This document shows, piece by piece, positions 1 through 5,249 of a DNA stretch of 5,249 nucleotides; the first letter of the stretch is position 1, and every line of letters begins with the position of its first letter. The stretch covers positions 1-5,249 of the forward strand of contig CALCSA010000165.1 in NCBI GenBank assembly GCA_937894185.1. Direction: 5' to 3'. Under the pieces are notes generated by a model. The model was not told the origin of the DNA, ran no database searches, and saw only the letters and a list, made by a program, of their open reading frames with translations. The translations under genes were made by a program, and so were the position numbers. The DNA is from an uncultured Clostridia bacterium (GTDB taxonomy: Bacteria; Bacillota; Clostridia; Oscillospirales; Ruminococcaceae).

Positions 1-137
1 CATCCTGCGAGTTTTCCGAGATTCTGGGAATATCCGACCGCATTTACATTATGTTCGACGGCCAGATCGTCAAGGAAGTAAACGCCGGAGAAACCAACGA
101 AAAAGAGCTGCTGTATTACTCTACGGGAGGCCGATGA
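1..137 (+). CDS. Sugar ABC transporter ATP-binding protein, C-terminal fragment (RbsA/MglA-like)
   Basis: Only the last 44 codons are present; the first whole codon starts at base 3 and the stop is TGA at 135-137. The translated tail contains SCEFSEILGISDRIYIMFDG and ends in YYSTGGR. This matches the end of the second nucleotide-binding domain of tandem sugar ATPases (RbsA, MglA, XylG), where an 'SSE..E.LG..DRI.VM..G.I' stretch is followed by a C-terminal 'ATGG'-like end. In that family the switch-histidine position of the second domain usually reads Ser-Ser-Glu; here it is Ser-Cys-Glu. The protein would hydrolyse ATP on the cytoplasmic side to drive the permease encoded three bases downstream. 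The catalytic motifs (Walker A and B, signature) lie outside the window and cannot be checked. The substrate cannot be read from this fragment. Confidence 0.88.
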   Translation, partial: SCEFSEILGISDRIYIMFDGQIVKEVNAGETNEKELLYYSTGGR

Positions 138-140
138 GAG

Positions 141-1136
141 ATGAATCAAGAAGCTAAGAAAACCCACGCCTTTTCGCTGCTGGATTTTATTACAAAATGG
201 GGAACGCTTTTGACCATCGCCATCCTGATCCTGGCGTTCTCCCTCACCATGGACACCTTTTTCACCCTGTCCAACCTGATTACCATCATGCGGGCGGTGA
301 GTATCGTCACGGTGGTTGCCATCGGCATGACCTTTTCTCTGACGGTGGGGGGAATGGACCTTTCGGTGGGAGCAACCGCCACACTGGCCAATACCATCTG
401 CATGTCCCTGTTTGTGTGGAACGCCATGGGGGATAAGCCGGGGGGAACCCTGCTTGCCATCCTGATTACCGTGGGCGTCTGCACCTTGGTGGGGCTGCTC
501 AACGCCCTGCTCATTGTCCGGCTCAAGATTCCCGATATGCTGGCGACCCTTTCCACCATGTTTGTGCTGGAGGGAGTGGCCACCACCTTTGCGGGCGGCG
601 GCGCCATCAACGAGAACATGGTGAAAAACGGCGTGACCGCCACGGGAAAGGTGTCGGAGGCCTTCCGGGTGATTGGAAGAGCCCCTGCCATCATCATCAT
701 CATGCTGTTTATTGTGCTGATTATCTTTGTGTTCCTCACCTACACCAAGCACGGGCGCTTTTTGTATGCCGTGGGGGGCAACTCCGAGGCGGCCCGGCTT
801 TCGGGCATTAACATCAACCGCTACCGCACCATTGCCTATATCCTGTCCGCCATGCTGGCCGCGGTGGGTGGCATTCTGATTGGAGCCCGGGTGGGCAACG
901 CCCAGATCAACTCGGGAACACCCTACCTGATGGGCTCGGTGGCAGCGGCTCATATCGGCATGTCGGTAGCGGGGATCGGCAGGCCCAACGCATTGGGAAC
1001 ACTGGTAGGCGCCGTGTTGATCGGCGTGCTGGAAAACGGGCTGATTATGGCGGCGGTTCCCTACTACTCCGTCAATATTTTCAAGGGGATGGTACTGGCC
1101 ATTGCTTTGGCCCTGAACTACGCCCGCAAAAAATAA
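141..1136 (+). CDS. Ribose-type ABC transporter permease (RbsC/AraH family)
   Basis: A 331-residue integral membrane protein of the branched-chain/ribose permease family, of normal length. About 8-10 hydrophobic segments are visible, including roughly residues 21-38, 52-69, 76-93, 103-127, 181-200, 229-249, 284-305 and 312-327. Family signatures are GGMDLSVGA at 70-78, following the second segment, and the cytoplasmic ATPase-contact loop GGNSEAARLSGI at 212-223. It would form the inner-membrane channel working with the ATPase just upstream (gap of three bases) and a substrate-binding lipoprotein not seen here. The ATG at 141 is preceded by GGGAGG at 125-130, which lies inside the end of the ATPase gene, so translation is probably coupled. 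The family carries ribose, other pentoses, galactose, autoinducer-2 and similar sugars. Position just before mtnK and mtnA suggests 5-methylthioribose, 5-deoxyribose or a related pentose; that substrate is inferred from context only. Confidence 0.93.
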   Translation: MNQEAKKTHAFSLLDFITKWGTLLTIAILILAFSLTMDTFFTLSNLITIMRAVSIVTVVAIGMTFSLTVGGMDLSVGATATLANTICMSLFVWNAMGDKPGGTLLAILITVGVCTLVGLLNALLIVRLKIPDMLATLSTMFVLEGVATTFAGGGAINENMVKNGVTATGKVSEAFRVIGRAPAIIIIMLFIVLIIFVFLTYTKHGRFLYAVGGNSEAARLSGININRYRTIAYILSAMLAAVGGILIGARVGNAQINSGTPYLMGSVAAAHIGMSVAGIGRPNALGTLVGAVLIGVLENGLIMAAVPYYSVNIFKGMVLAIALALNYARKK

Positions 1137-1141
1137 TAGAT

Positions 1142-1147
1142 GAGGTG
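1142..1147 (+). promoter_or_regulatory. Ribosome binding site that supports the GTG start of mtnK
   Basis: GAGGTG lies seven bases before the GTG at 1155. The alternative in-frame ATG at 1182 (residue 10) has only a pyrimidine-rich stretch before it and no Shine-Dalgarno sequence. The GTG start also places the IGDGNLN motif at residues 37-43, close to where I recall it in characterised MtnK proteins. Confidence 0.7.
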
Positions 1148-1154
1148 AAGGCTT

Positions 1155-2366
1155 GTGTCTCGCTTTGCAACGTATTTTCTGATGAAGGAAAAGGATGTTG
1201 GCGACTATACCAAAACAGCGCTGAAGCTGTTTGAACCCGATGCGGTTCTGACTGTTAAGGAAATTGGGGACGGAAACCTGAACTATGTGTTCCGGGTGGT
1301 GGAGGAAGCCACCGGAAAATCCGTCATTATCAAGCAGGCGGGGGAATCTCTGCGGATCTCTTCGGAGATGAAGGCTTCCACCGACCGCAACCGCATCGAA
1401 TCGGAGATTCTCGAGCTGCAAAACCAGCTGGCCCCCGGTCTGGTCCCCCAGATTTACAAGTACGACACGGTGATGTGCGCCTGCGCCATGGAGGATCTTT
1501 CCGACCATGAAATGATGCGCACCGCCATGCTAAGGCACCAGATCTTCCCCCGATTTGCCGACGACATCACCACCTATATGGTGAACACCCTGCTGAAAAC
1601 CACCGACGTGGTGATGGAGCACAAGGCCAAAAAGGCGCTGGTCAAGGGCTTTATCAATTCCGATCTGTGCGAAATCACCGAGGATCTGGTCTTTACCGAG
1701 CCCTACAACGATATAAACCGGCGCAATCTGGTCTTTGCCCCCAACGAGGAATTTGTCCGCCGGGAGCTGTACGAGGACAAGGCCCTGCATCTGGAAATCG
1801 CCAAGATCAAGTTTGGGTTTATGAGCAACGCTCAGGCTCTGATCCACGGGGATTTACATACCGGCTCCCTCTTTGTTAAGGAGGATTCCACCCGGGCCTT
1901 TGATCCCGAGTTTGCCTTTTATGGCCCCATGGGCTACGACGTGGGCAACATCATAGCCAACCTGTTCTTTGCGTGGGATAACGGCCACGCCTGCGGCAAA
2001 ACCCAGTTCTGCGACTGGATTATCACCACAGTGGTGGAGATTGTGGACCAGTTTAAAGAGAAGTTTTTGGCCTGCTTTGAGGAATGCGCCACCGATGTTA
2101 TGGCAAAAACCCCCGGCTTTGCCCAGTACTATCTGGATACCATTCTGGAGGATACCGCCGCCTGCACCGGAACCGAGCTGATCCGCAGGACGGTGGGGAT
2201 GGCTCAGGTCAAGGATGTCACCACCATAGAGGACGCGGGCATGCGGGCCTATGTGGAGCGGATCAACATCCTGTGCGCCAAGGAGCTGATTCAAAACCGC
2301 AGCGCCTATCGCACAGGGGCGGACTATCAGGCGGCGTGGTTCCGCGCAGCAGAACAGGCAAAATAA
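1155..2366 (+). CDS. mtnK: S-methyl-5-thioribose kinase (MtnK)
   Basis: MtnK phosphorylates 5-methylthioribose at C1 with ATP to give 5-methylthioribose-1-phosphate, in the cytoplasm. Some members also accept 5-deoxyribose. The 403-residue length is typical. It has the protein-kinase-like (APH) fold signatures: glycine-rich loop GDGNLNYVF at 38-46; a likely ATP-binding lysine at 60 (VIIK); catalytic loop HGDLHTGS at 231-238 with Asp233 as the expected base; metal-binding DPEF at 250-253 with Asp250 and Glu252, followed by GPMGYDVGN at 257-265; and a twin arginine at 344-345, in the region that contacts the sugar in known structures. No key residue is missing. The start is GTG; see the ribosome site entry. 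The gene lies 18 bases after the permease and 15 bases before mtnA. No 5'-methylthioadenosine nucleosidase is seen, which fits import of the free sugar or supply from elsewhere in the genome. Whether the true substrate is methylthioribose or 5-deoxyribose cannot be told from sequence. Confidence 0.95.
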   Translation: MSRFATYFLMKEKDVGDYTKTALKLFEPDAVLTVKEIGDGNLNYVFRVVEEATGKSVIIKQAGESLRISSEMKASTDRNRIESEILELQNQLAPGLVPQIYKYDTVMCACAMEDLSDHEMMRTAMLRHQIFPRFADDITTYMVNTLLKTTDVVMEHKAKKALVKGFINSDLCEITEDLVFTEPYNDINRRNLVFAPNEEFVRRELYEDKALHLEIAKIKFGFMSNAQALIHGDLHTGSLFVKEDSTRAFDPEFAFYGPMGYDVGNIIANLFFAWDNGHACGKTQFCDWIITTVVEIVDQFKEKFLACFEECATDVMAKTPGFAQYYLDTILEDTAACTGTELIRRTVGMAQVKDVTTIEDAGMRAYVERINILCAKELIQNRSAYRTGADYQAAWFRAAEQAK

Positions 2367-2381
2367 CGGAGGGAATGGAAC

Positions 2382-3467
2382 ATGGCGGAAAATATTATGA
2401 ACTTTGATACCGTGGCTCTGGACGAAGAAAAACACGCGCTGGTGATTTTGGACCAAACCCTGCTGCCCAACGAGATCAAGTTGCTTTCCCTCACCGATCA
2501 AAAGGATATTTGGGAAGCCATTTACCTGTTGCGGGTGCGGGGAGCTCCCGCCATTGGGGTGGCGGCAGCCATCGGGGTGTATTTGGCGGCGCGGGACATT
2601 GACGAGGAAAGCTACAACGGCTTTTACAGCCGCTTTCTGGAGGCCAAGGAATACCTTGCCTCCGCAAGACCCACGGCGGTCAACCTCTTTTGGGCGCTGG
2701 ACCGGATGGAGCGGGTGGTGGTGGAACACCGGGAGCTCCCCGTTGCCGACATCAAACAGCGCCTCCGTGACGAGGCGGTCACCATTAAAAACGAGGACAT
2801 TGAGGTGTGCTGGGCTATTGGAGAGCACGGGCTTTCCCTGATTCAGGACGGCGACGGCATCCTGACCCACTGCAACGCAGGCCAGTTGGCCACCGTCAAG
2901 TACGGCACCGCCCTTGCCCCCATTCATCTGGGACGGGAGCGGGGCTACCAGTTCAAGGTGTTTACCGACGAGACCCGCCCTCTGCTGCAGGGGGCCCGGC
3001 TCAGCGCCTTTGAGCTTTCGGAAAACGGGGTGGACACCACCGTCATCTGCGACAACATGGCCTCCCAAGTCATGAAGAACGGCTGGATACAGGCGGTGTT
3101 TGTGGGCTGCGACCGGGTGGCGGCCAATGGGGACGCCTGCAACAAGATCGGAACCTCCGGGGTGGCGATTCTGGCAAAGCACTATGGCATCCCCTTCTAC
3201 GTCTGCGCTCCCACCTCCACCATTGATATGGAAATCGAAACCGGAGAGGAGATTCCCATCGAGGAGCGCCCCGCTCACGAGGTCACCGAGATGTGGTACA
3301 AAAAGCCCATGGCTCCCAAGGGGGTCAAGGTGTACAATCCCGCTTTTGATGTGGCGGATCACCATTTGATTACCGCCATCATCACCGAGCACGGCATTGT
3401 CTATCCCCCCTACAAGGAAAACCTGCGGGCCCTGTTGGATACCGGAAAACAGGCCCAGCGTGTGTAA
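2382..3467 (+). CDS. mtnA: Methylthioribose-1-phosphate isomerase (MtnA)
   Basis: MtnA converts the aldose 5-methylthioribose-1-phosphate to the ketose 5-methylthioribulose-1-phosphate. It belongs to the family related to eIF2B alpha, and the same reaction works on 5-deoxyribose-1-phosphate in the DHAP shunt. Length is 361 residues, normal for MtnA. Signatures are RGAPAIGVAAA at 53-63 (phosphate-binding region), THCNAGQLAT at 162-171 with catalytic Cys164, DNMASQVM at 224-231, and GCDRVAANGDACNKIGT at 242-258 with catalytic Asp244. The C-terminal NPAFDV at 319-324 is also typical. The start ATG at 2382 has GGAGGG at 2368-2373, eight bases upstream; a second in-frame ATG at 2397 lacks such a site. 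The gene is tightly coupled to mtnK, supporting consecutive steps. Ribose-1,5-bisphosphate isomerase, a relative, is less likely given the direct pairing with mtnK. Confidence 0.96.
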   Translation: MAENIMNFDTVALDEEKHALVILDQTLLPNEIKLLSLTDQKDIWEAIYLLRVRGAPAIGVAAAIGVYLAARDIDEESYNGFYSRFLEAKEYLASARPTAVNLFWALDRMERVVVEHRELPVADIKQRLRDEAVTIKNEDIEVCWAIGEHGLSLIQDGDGILTHCNAGQLATVKYGTALAPIHLGRERGYQFKVFTDETRPLLQGARLSAFELSENGVDTTVICDNMASQVMKNGWIQAVFVGCDRVAANGDACNKIGTSGVAILAKHYGIPFYVCAPTSTIDMEIETGEEIPIEERPAHEVTEMWYKKPMAPKGVKVYNPAFDVADHHLITAIITEHGIVYPPYKENLRALLDTGKQAQRV

Positions 3468-3490
3468 CAAACCCGATGCGGCGGATGGAG

Positions 3491-3496
3491 GGAGGG
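3491..3496 (+). promoter_or_regulatory. Ribosome binding site that decides the GTG start of the pduL-like gene
   Basis: GGAGGG lies seven bases before the GTG at 3504, inside a purine-rich run at 3485-3500. The ATGs at 3476 and 3485 are out of frame with the gene. The GTG choice keeps an N-terminal amphipathic helix that is expected for microcompartment PduL proteins. Confidence 0.75.
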
Positions 3497-3503
3497 AAAA
3501 CCT

Positions 3504-4370
3504 GTGGAGTTGACGGCCCTAAGGGCGGCGGTGGAACGAGCGCTGCTCACCGAGCTTGCAAGGCAGGGTGAGTTCTTTGTCCCGGTTTCCTCCTCCAACC
3601 GGCATATCCACTTAAGTCAATCGGATGCGGACCGGTTGTTTGGCCCGGGGTACTCCTTTGAAAAGCTGCGGAATTTGGTGCAGTCGGGCCAGTACGCCTG
3701 CCGGGAGCAGGTGGTGCTGGAAACCCCCAAGGGCAGACTCACTCTGCGGGTGCTGGGCCCCTGCCGCAAGGAGACACAGGCGGAACTTTCCCTCACCGAG
3801 GCCATTGGTCTGGGACTGGAGCCGGTGGTGCGCATGTCGGGGGACCTGTCCGGCACACCGGGGGGAACCCTCCTCCACGGGGAGCGGCGGGTTATTCTGC
3901 CCCGGGGGATTATGGTGGCGGCCCGTCACCTCCACATGGCCCCCCATCAGGCCCTTGCCTATGGGCTTAAAGATGGGGACCGGGTCTCTCTTGTGGCGGA
4001 AGGAGTTCGCCCCACGGCGTTTGGGGATGTGGCGGTTCGGGTGGGAGAAGCCCATCTGCTGGAGGCCCACCTGGACCGGGACGAAACCAACGCCGCCGCT
4101 CTGCCCGGACAGGGGCTGTGCCGCCTCATCAAAGAGGGAGAGCCGCCGTCGCCCCGCAAAAAGGAGCCGGTGCTTCCAGCGGTGCCGACAGCCAAACTAG
4201 GTAAAATCCAGCGGGCTCTGGTGACGGAGGAAGCCGTCAAGGCCGCCCATCAGGAAGGGCAGACCGTTGTGCTGCTGGACCGGAAGGCTATCGTCACGCC
4301 TTTGGCCCGGGATGCGGCGCTCCAGTACCGGATCGAACTGCGCCGAACGCAAGGAGGGGATCTTCCATGA
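3504..4370 (+). CDS. pduL: PduL-type phosphate acyltransferase with extra C-terminal module
   Basis: PduL swaps CoA and phosphate on short acyl groups (acyl-CoA + Pi to acyl phosphate + CoA). In microcompartments it recycles the CoA used by the aldehyde dehydrogenase. The two-zinc active-site residues of the family are visible: SNRHIHLS at 31-38 (His34, His36), ETQAELSLTEA at 90-100 (Glu94), AARHLHM at 139-145 (His142, His144), and HLDRDETNAA at 189-198 (His189). Residues 1-21 form a probable amphipathic helix (Leu3, Leu6, Val10, Leu14, Leu18 on one face), like the encapsulation peptide of Salmonella PduL. At 288 residues it is longer than the usual roughly 210. After the core there is a Pro/Lys-rich linker (about 211-234) and a small C-terminal module (about 236-280) containing RALVTEEAVKAA and AIVTPLARDAA. 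I recall similar 'TP.ARD.A' segments on other microcompartment-associated proteins, but I cannot confirm that here. Its TGA overlaps the ATG of the next gene (ATGA), indicating coupled translation. Start is GTG. Confidence 0.9.
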   Translation: MELTALRAAVERALLTELARQGEFFVPVSSSNRHIHLSQSDADRLFGPGYSFEKLRNLVQSGQYACREQVVLETPKGRLTLRVLGPCRKETQAELSLTEAIGLGLEPVVRMSGDLSGTPGGTLLHGERRVILPRGIMVAARHLHMAPHQALAYGLKDGDRVSLVAEGVRPTAFGDVAVRVGEAHLLEAHLDRDETNAAALPGQGLCRLIKEGEPPSPRKKEPVLPAVPTAKLGKIQRALVTEEAVKAAHQEGQTVVLLDRKAIVTPLARDAALQYRIELRRTQGGDLP

Positions 4371-4687
4371 TACTGGGACGAGTGGTAGGCAATGTGGTCA
4401 GCACCACCAAATCGGAAAAGCTTTCCGGTTTTAAGCTGCTGATTGTATCGCCCATTCATCTGGAAACCTTTGAAGAACAGGGCGCTCCGGTGGTGAGCGT
4501 GGATACCGTGGGGGCCGGTGAGGGAGAAGTGGTGATGGTGGTGGGCGGAAGCTCCTCCCGCCAGACTGCGGCCACCGAGGGCCGTCCGGTGGACAGCACC
4601 ATCGTCGCCATTGTAGACAGCGTGGACCTGCGGGGGAATCGGATGTACAGCAAATTCTCCCAAGGGGTACGGGATAAAGGGGTGTAA
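4367..4687 (+). CDS. Microcompartment pentameric vertex shell protein (EutN/CcmL, BMC-P family)
   Basis: This family forms pentamers that cap the vertices of icosahedral microcompartment shells such as carboxysomes, Eut and Pdu bodies. The 106-residue length fits. Signatures are the start MILGRVVGNVVSTTKSEKL (1-19), the strand GFKLLIVSPI (21-30), VDTVGAGEGEVVMVVGGSSSR (45-65) around the conserved Gly-Ala-Gly-x-Gly-Glu turn, and DSTIVAIVDSVD (77-88). It overlaps the upstream pduL-like gene by four bases (ATGA) and has AGGAGGGG at 4352-4359, seven bases before the start. The aldehyde dehydrogenase follows two bases after its stop. It is the only shell gene in the window; hexameric and trimeric shell proteins needed for a closed shell must lie elsewhere, most likely downstream. 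Presence of this gene is the clearest proof that the locus is a microcompartment operon. Confidence 0.95.
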   Translation: MILGRVVGNVVSTTKSEKLSGFKLLIVSPIHLETFEEQGAPVVSVDTVGAGEGEVVMVVGGSSSRQTAATEGRPVDSTIVAIVDSVDLRGNRMYSKFSQGVRDKGV

Positions 4688-4689
4688 AG

Positions 4690-5249
4690 ATGGCACTGAC
4701 AGCACAGGAAATTCGCAGGCTGACCGATGAAATCCTCCGGGAGCTGACAGGGCAGATGCCAAACACTGACATGGCGGAGCCTGCCCCGGCAAGGGCCCAG
4801 CCCCAAAAAGACCGCTGGCTCTGCGACACAGTGGAGGAAGCGGTGAGCACTGCCAAGGCCGCTCAGGAGGCTCTGGCGGAATTGCCTCTGGAACGCCGGG
4901 CCGAACTGGTGGAGGCCATGCGCAACGCCGCCATCGAAAACGCCCGAAGTCTGGCGGCTCTGGCCCACGAGGAGACCGGCTACGGCCACACAGAGGACAA
5001 AATTCAAAAGAATCTGCTGGCGGCAAAGCGTACCCCCGGCGTGGAGGATTTGCCCACCAAGGCCTTTACCGGGGATACGGGGATGACTCTGGTGGAGCTG
5101 GCTCCCTTTGGGGTTATCGGTTCCATTACGCCCTCCACCAACCCCACTTCCACCATTATCAACAACAGCATCAGCATGATTGCGGCGGGGAATTCCGTGG
5201 TGTTCAACCCCCACCCCTCCGCAATCATGCTGATGCTGTTGTTGATAAT
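4690..5249 (+). CDS. CoA-acylating aldehyde dehydrogenase, N-terminal part (EutE/PduP type), 3' end doubtful
   Basis: This enzyme oxidises a short aldehyde to acyl-CoA with NAD+ and CoA and is the signature enzyme of aldehyde-processing microcompartments. The frame is open from ATG 4690 to the window end (186 codons, no stop). Residues 1-20 form an amphipathic helix (MALTAQEIRRLTDEILRELT), followed by a Pro/Ala/Gln-rich linker to about residue 40. That layout is typical of an N-terminal encapsulation peptide. The dehydrogenase domain follows: AAQEALAELPLERRAELVEA (57-76), HEETGYGHTEDKIQKN (93-108), and the cofactor-domain segment APFGVIGSITPSTNPT (138-153) leading to SVVFNPHPSA (169-178). Family members continue with Lys-Lys after this point. 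Here the frame reads IMLMLLLI instead, because bases from 5219 on are a reverse copy of 5155-5185. The trustworthy protein therefore ends near residue 178. The catalytic cysteine lies beyond the window. The aldehyde specificity cannot be read from this part. Confidence 0.9.
   Translation, partial: MALTAQEIRRLTDEILRELTGQMPNTDMAEPAPARAQPQKDRWLCDTVEEAVSTAKAAQEALAELPLERRAELVEAMRNAAIENARSLAALAHEETGYGHTEDKIQKNLLAAKRTPGVEDLPTKAFTGDTGMTLVELAPFGVIGSITPSTNPTSTIINNSISMIAAGNSVVFNPHPSAIMLMLLLI
5155..5185 (+). repeat. Left arm of a 31-base perfect inverted repeat
   Basis: This stretch encodes residues of the normal aldehyde dehydrogenase (IINNSISMIAAG region). Its exact reverse complement appears at 5219-5249, separated by a 33-base spacer (5186-5218). 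The next pair inward (5186 C against 5218 T) does not match, so the inner boundary of the repeat is sharp. Confidence 0.95.
5219..5249 (-). repeat. Right arm of the 31-base inverted repeat, running to the window edge
   Basis: Every base is the reverse complement of 5155-5185. It replaces the sequence expected after NPHPSA in the aldehyde dehydrogenase with a meaningless hydrophobic run. The arm reaches the last base, so its true length is unknown. Most likely this is a fold-back chimera or contig-end artefact rather than a biological hairpin. Confidence 0.9.

Noticed and set aside
1137..1154. Possible SAM riboswitch or other leader controlling the mtn genes
   Set aside because: The gap before mtnK is only 18 bases and holds just a ribosome site. 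Any riboswitch or promoter would have to lie upstream of the transporter genes, outside the window.
1182..2366. Alternative ATG start for mtnK at residue 10
   Set aside because: No Shine-Dalgarno sequence precedes it, while the GTG at 1155 has GAGGTG at good spacing.
1854..3470. A 538-codon open frame on the minus strand, opposite mtnK and mtnA
   Set aside because: It is antisense to two genes with intact family motifs. Its translation is low-complexity, rich in Gly, His, Leu and Val, with no recognisable domain. GC-rich codon use on the plus strand keeps this frame free of stops.
3468..3503. Gap between mtnA and the pduL-like gene as an operon boundary
   Set aside because: The 36-base gap contains no hairpin with a T-run and no clear promoter, only a strong ribosome site, so the two halves are probably cotranscribed.
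4250..5214. Several minus-strand open frames of 141-258 codons opposite the vertex protein and aldehyde dehydrogenase
   Set aside because: They overlap each other and well-supported plus-strand genes, and their Pro/Arg/Ser-rich translations match no family I know.
5155..5249. Inverted repeat read as a transcription terminator or regulatory hairpin
   Set aside because: It lies inside a coding domain, lacks a following T-tract, has a 33-base loop, and one arm destroys a conserved protein segment. An artefact or rearrangement is a better explanation.

Overview
The window is one continuous plus-strand operon fragment of about 5.2 kb. It carries seven genes, two of them cut by the window ends. 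Strong GGAGG-type ribosome sites, GTG starts, short gaps (36 bases or fewer), moderately GC-rich codon use and the protein families all suggest an anaerobic member of the Bacillota, most likely a Clostridia / Oscillospiraceae-like gut bacterium. The taxon is inferred from style and gene content, not from a marker gene.

Layout. Bases 1-137 hold the C-terminal tail of a ribose-type (RbsA-like) sugar ABC transporter ATPase. Its RbsC-like permease follows (141-1136). Next come two methionine-salvage enzymes: MtnK, 5-methylthioribose kinase (1155-2366), and MtnA, methylthioribose-1-phosphate isomerase (2382-3467). The operon then turns into a bacterial microcompartment (BMC) gene set: a PduL-type phosphate acyltransferase with an extra C-terminal module (3504-4370), an EutN/CcmL-type pentameric shell vertex protein (4367-4687), and the N-terminal part of a CoA-acylating aldehyde dehydrogenase of the EutE/PduP type (4690 to the window end).

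How the genes may work together (inference). The transporter would import a 5-modified ribose such as 5-methylthioribose or 5-deoxyribose. MtnK would phosphorylate it at C1 and MtnA would isomerise it to the ribulose-1-phosphate. A class II aldolase, not present in the window, would split that into dihydroxyacetone phosphate and a small aldehyde: acetaldehyde from 5-deoxyribose, (methylthio)acetaldehyde from 5-methylthioribose. The aldehyde dehydrogenase and PduL inside a BMC shell would convert the aldehyde to acyl-CoA and then acyl phosphate, giving ATP through a kinase. This is the logic of the DHAP shunt joined to a metabolosome, and it is the main discovery lead here.

The last 31 bases (5219-5249) are a perfect reverse complement of 5155-5185. 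From that point the aldehyde dehydrogenase reading frame stops resembling its family. The end of the window is therefore suspect as a fold-back or assembly artefact and should not be read as real protein. No tRNA, rRNA, CRISPR array, insertion sequence or convincing terminator was seen. No stretch over 300 bases lacks a gene.
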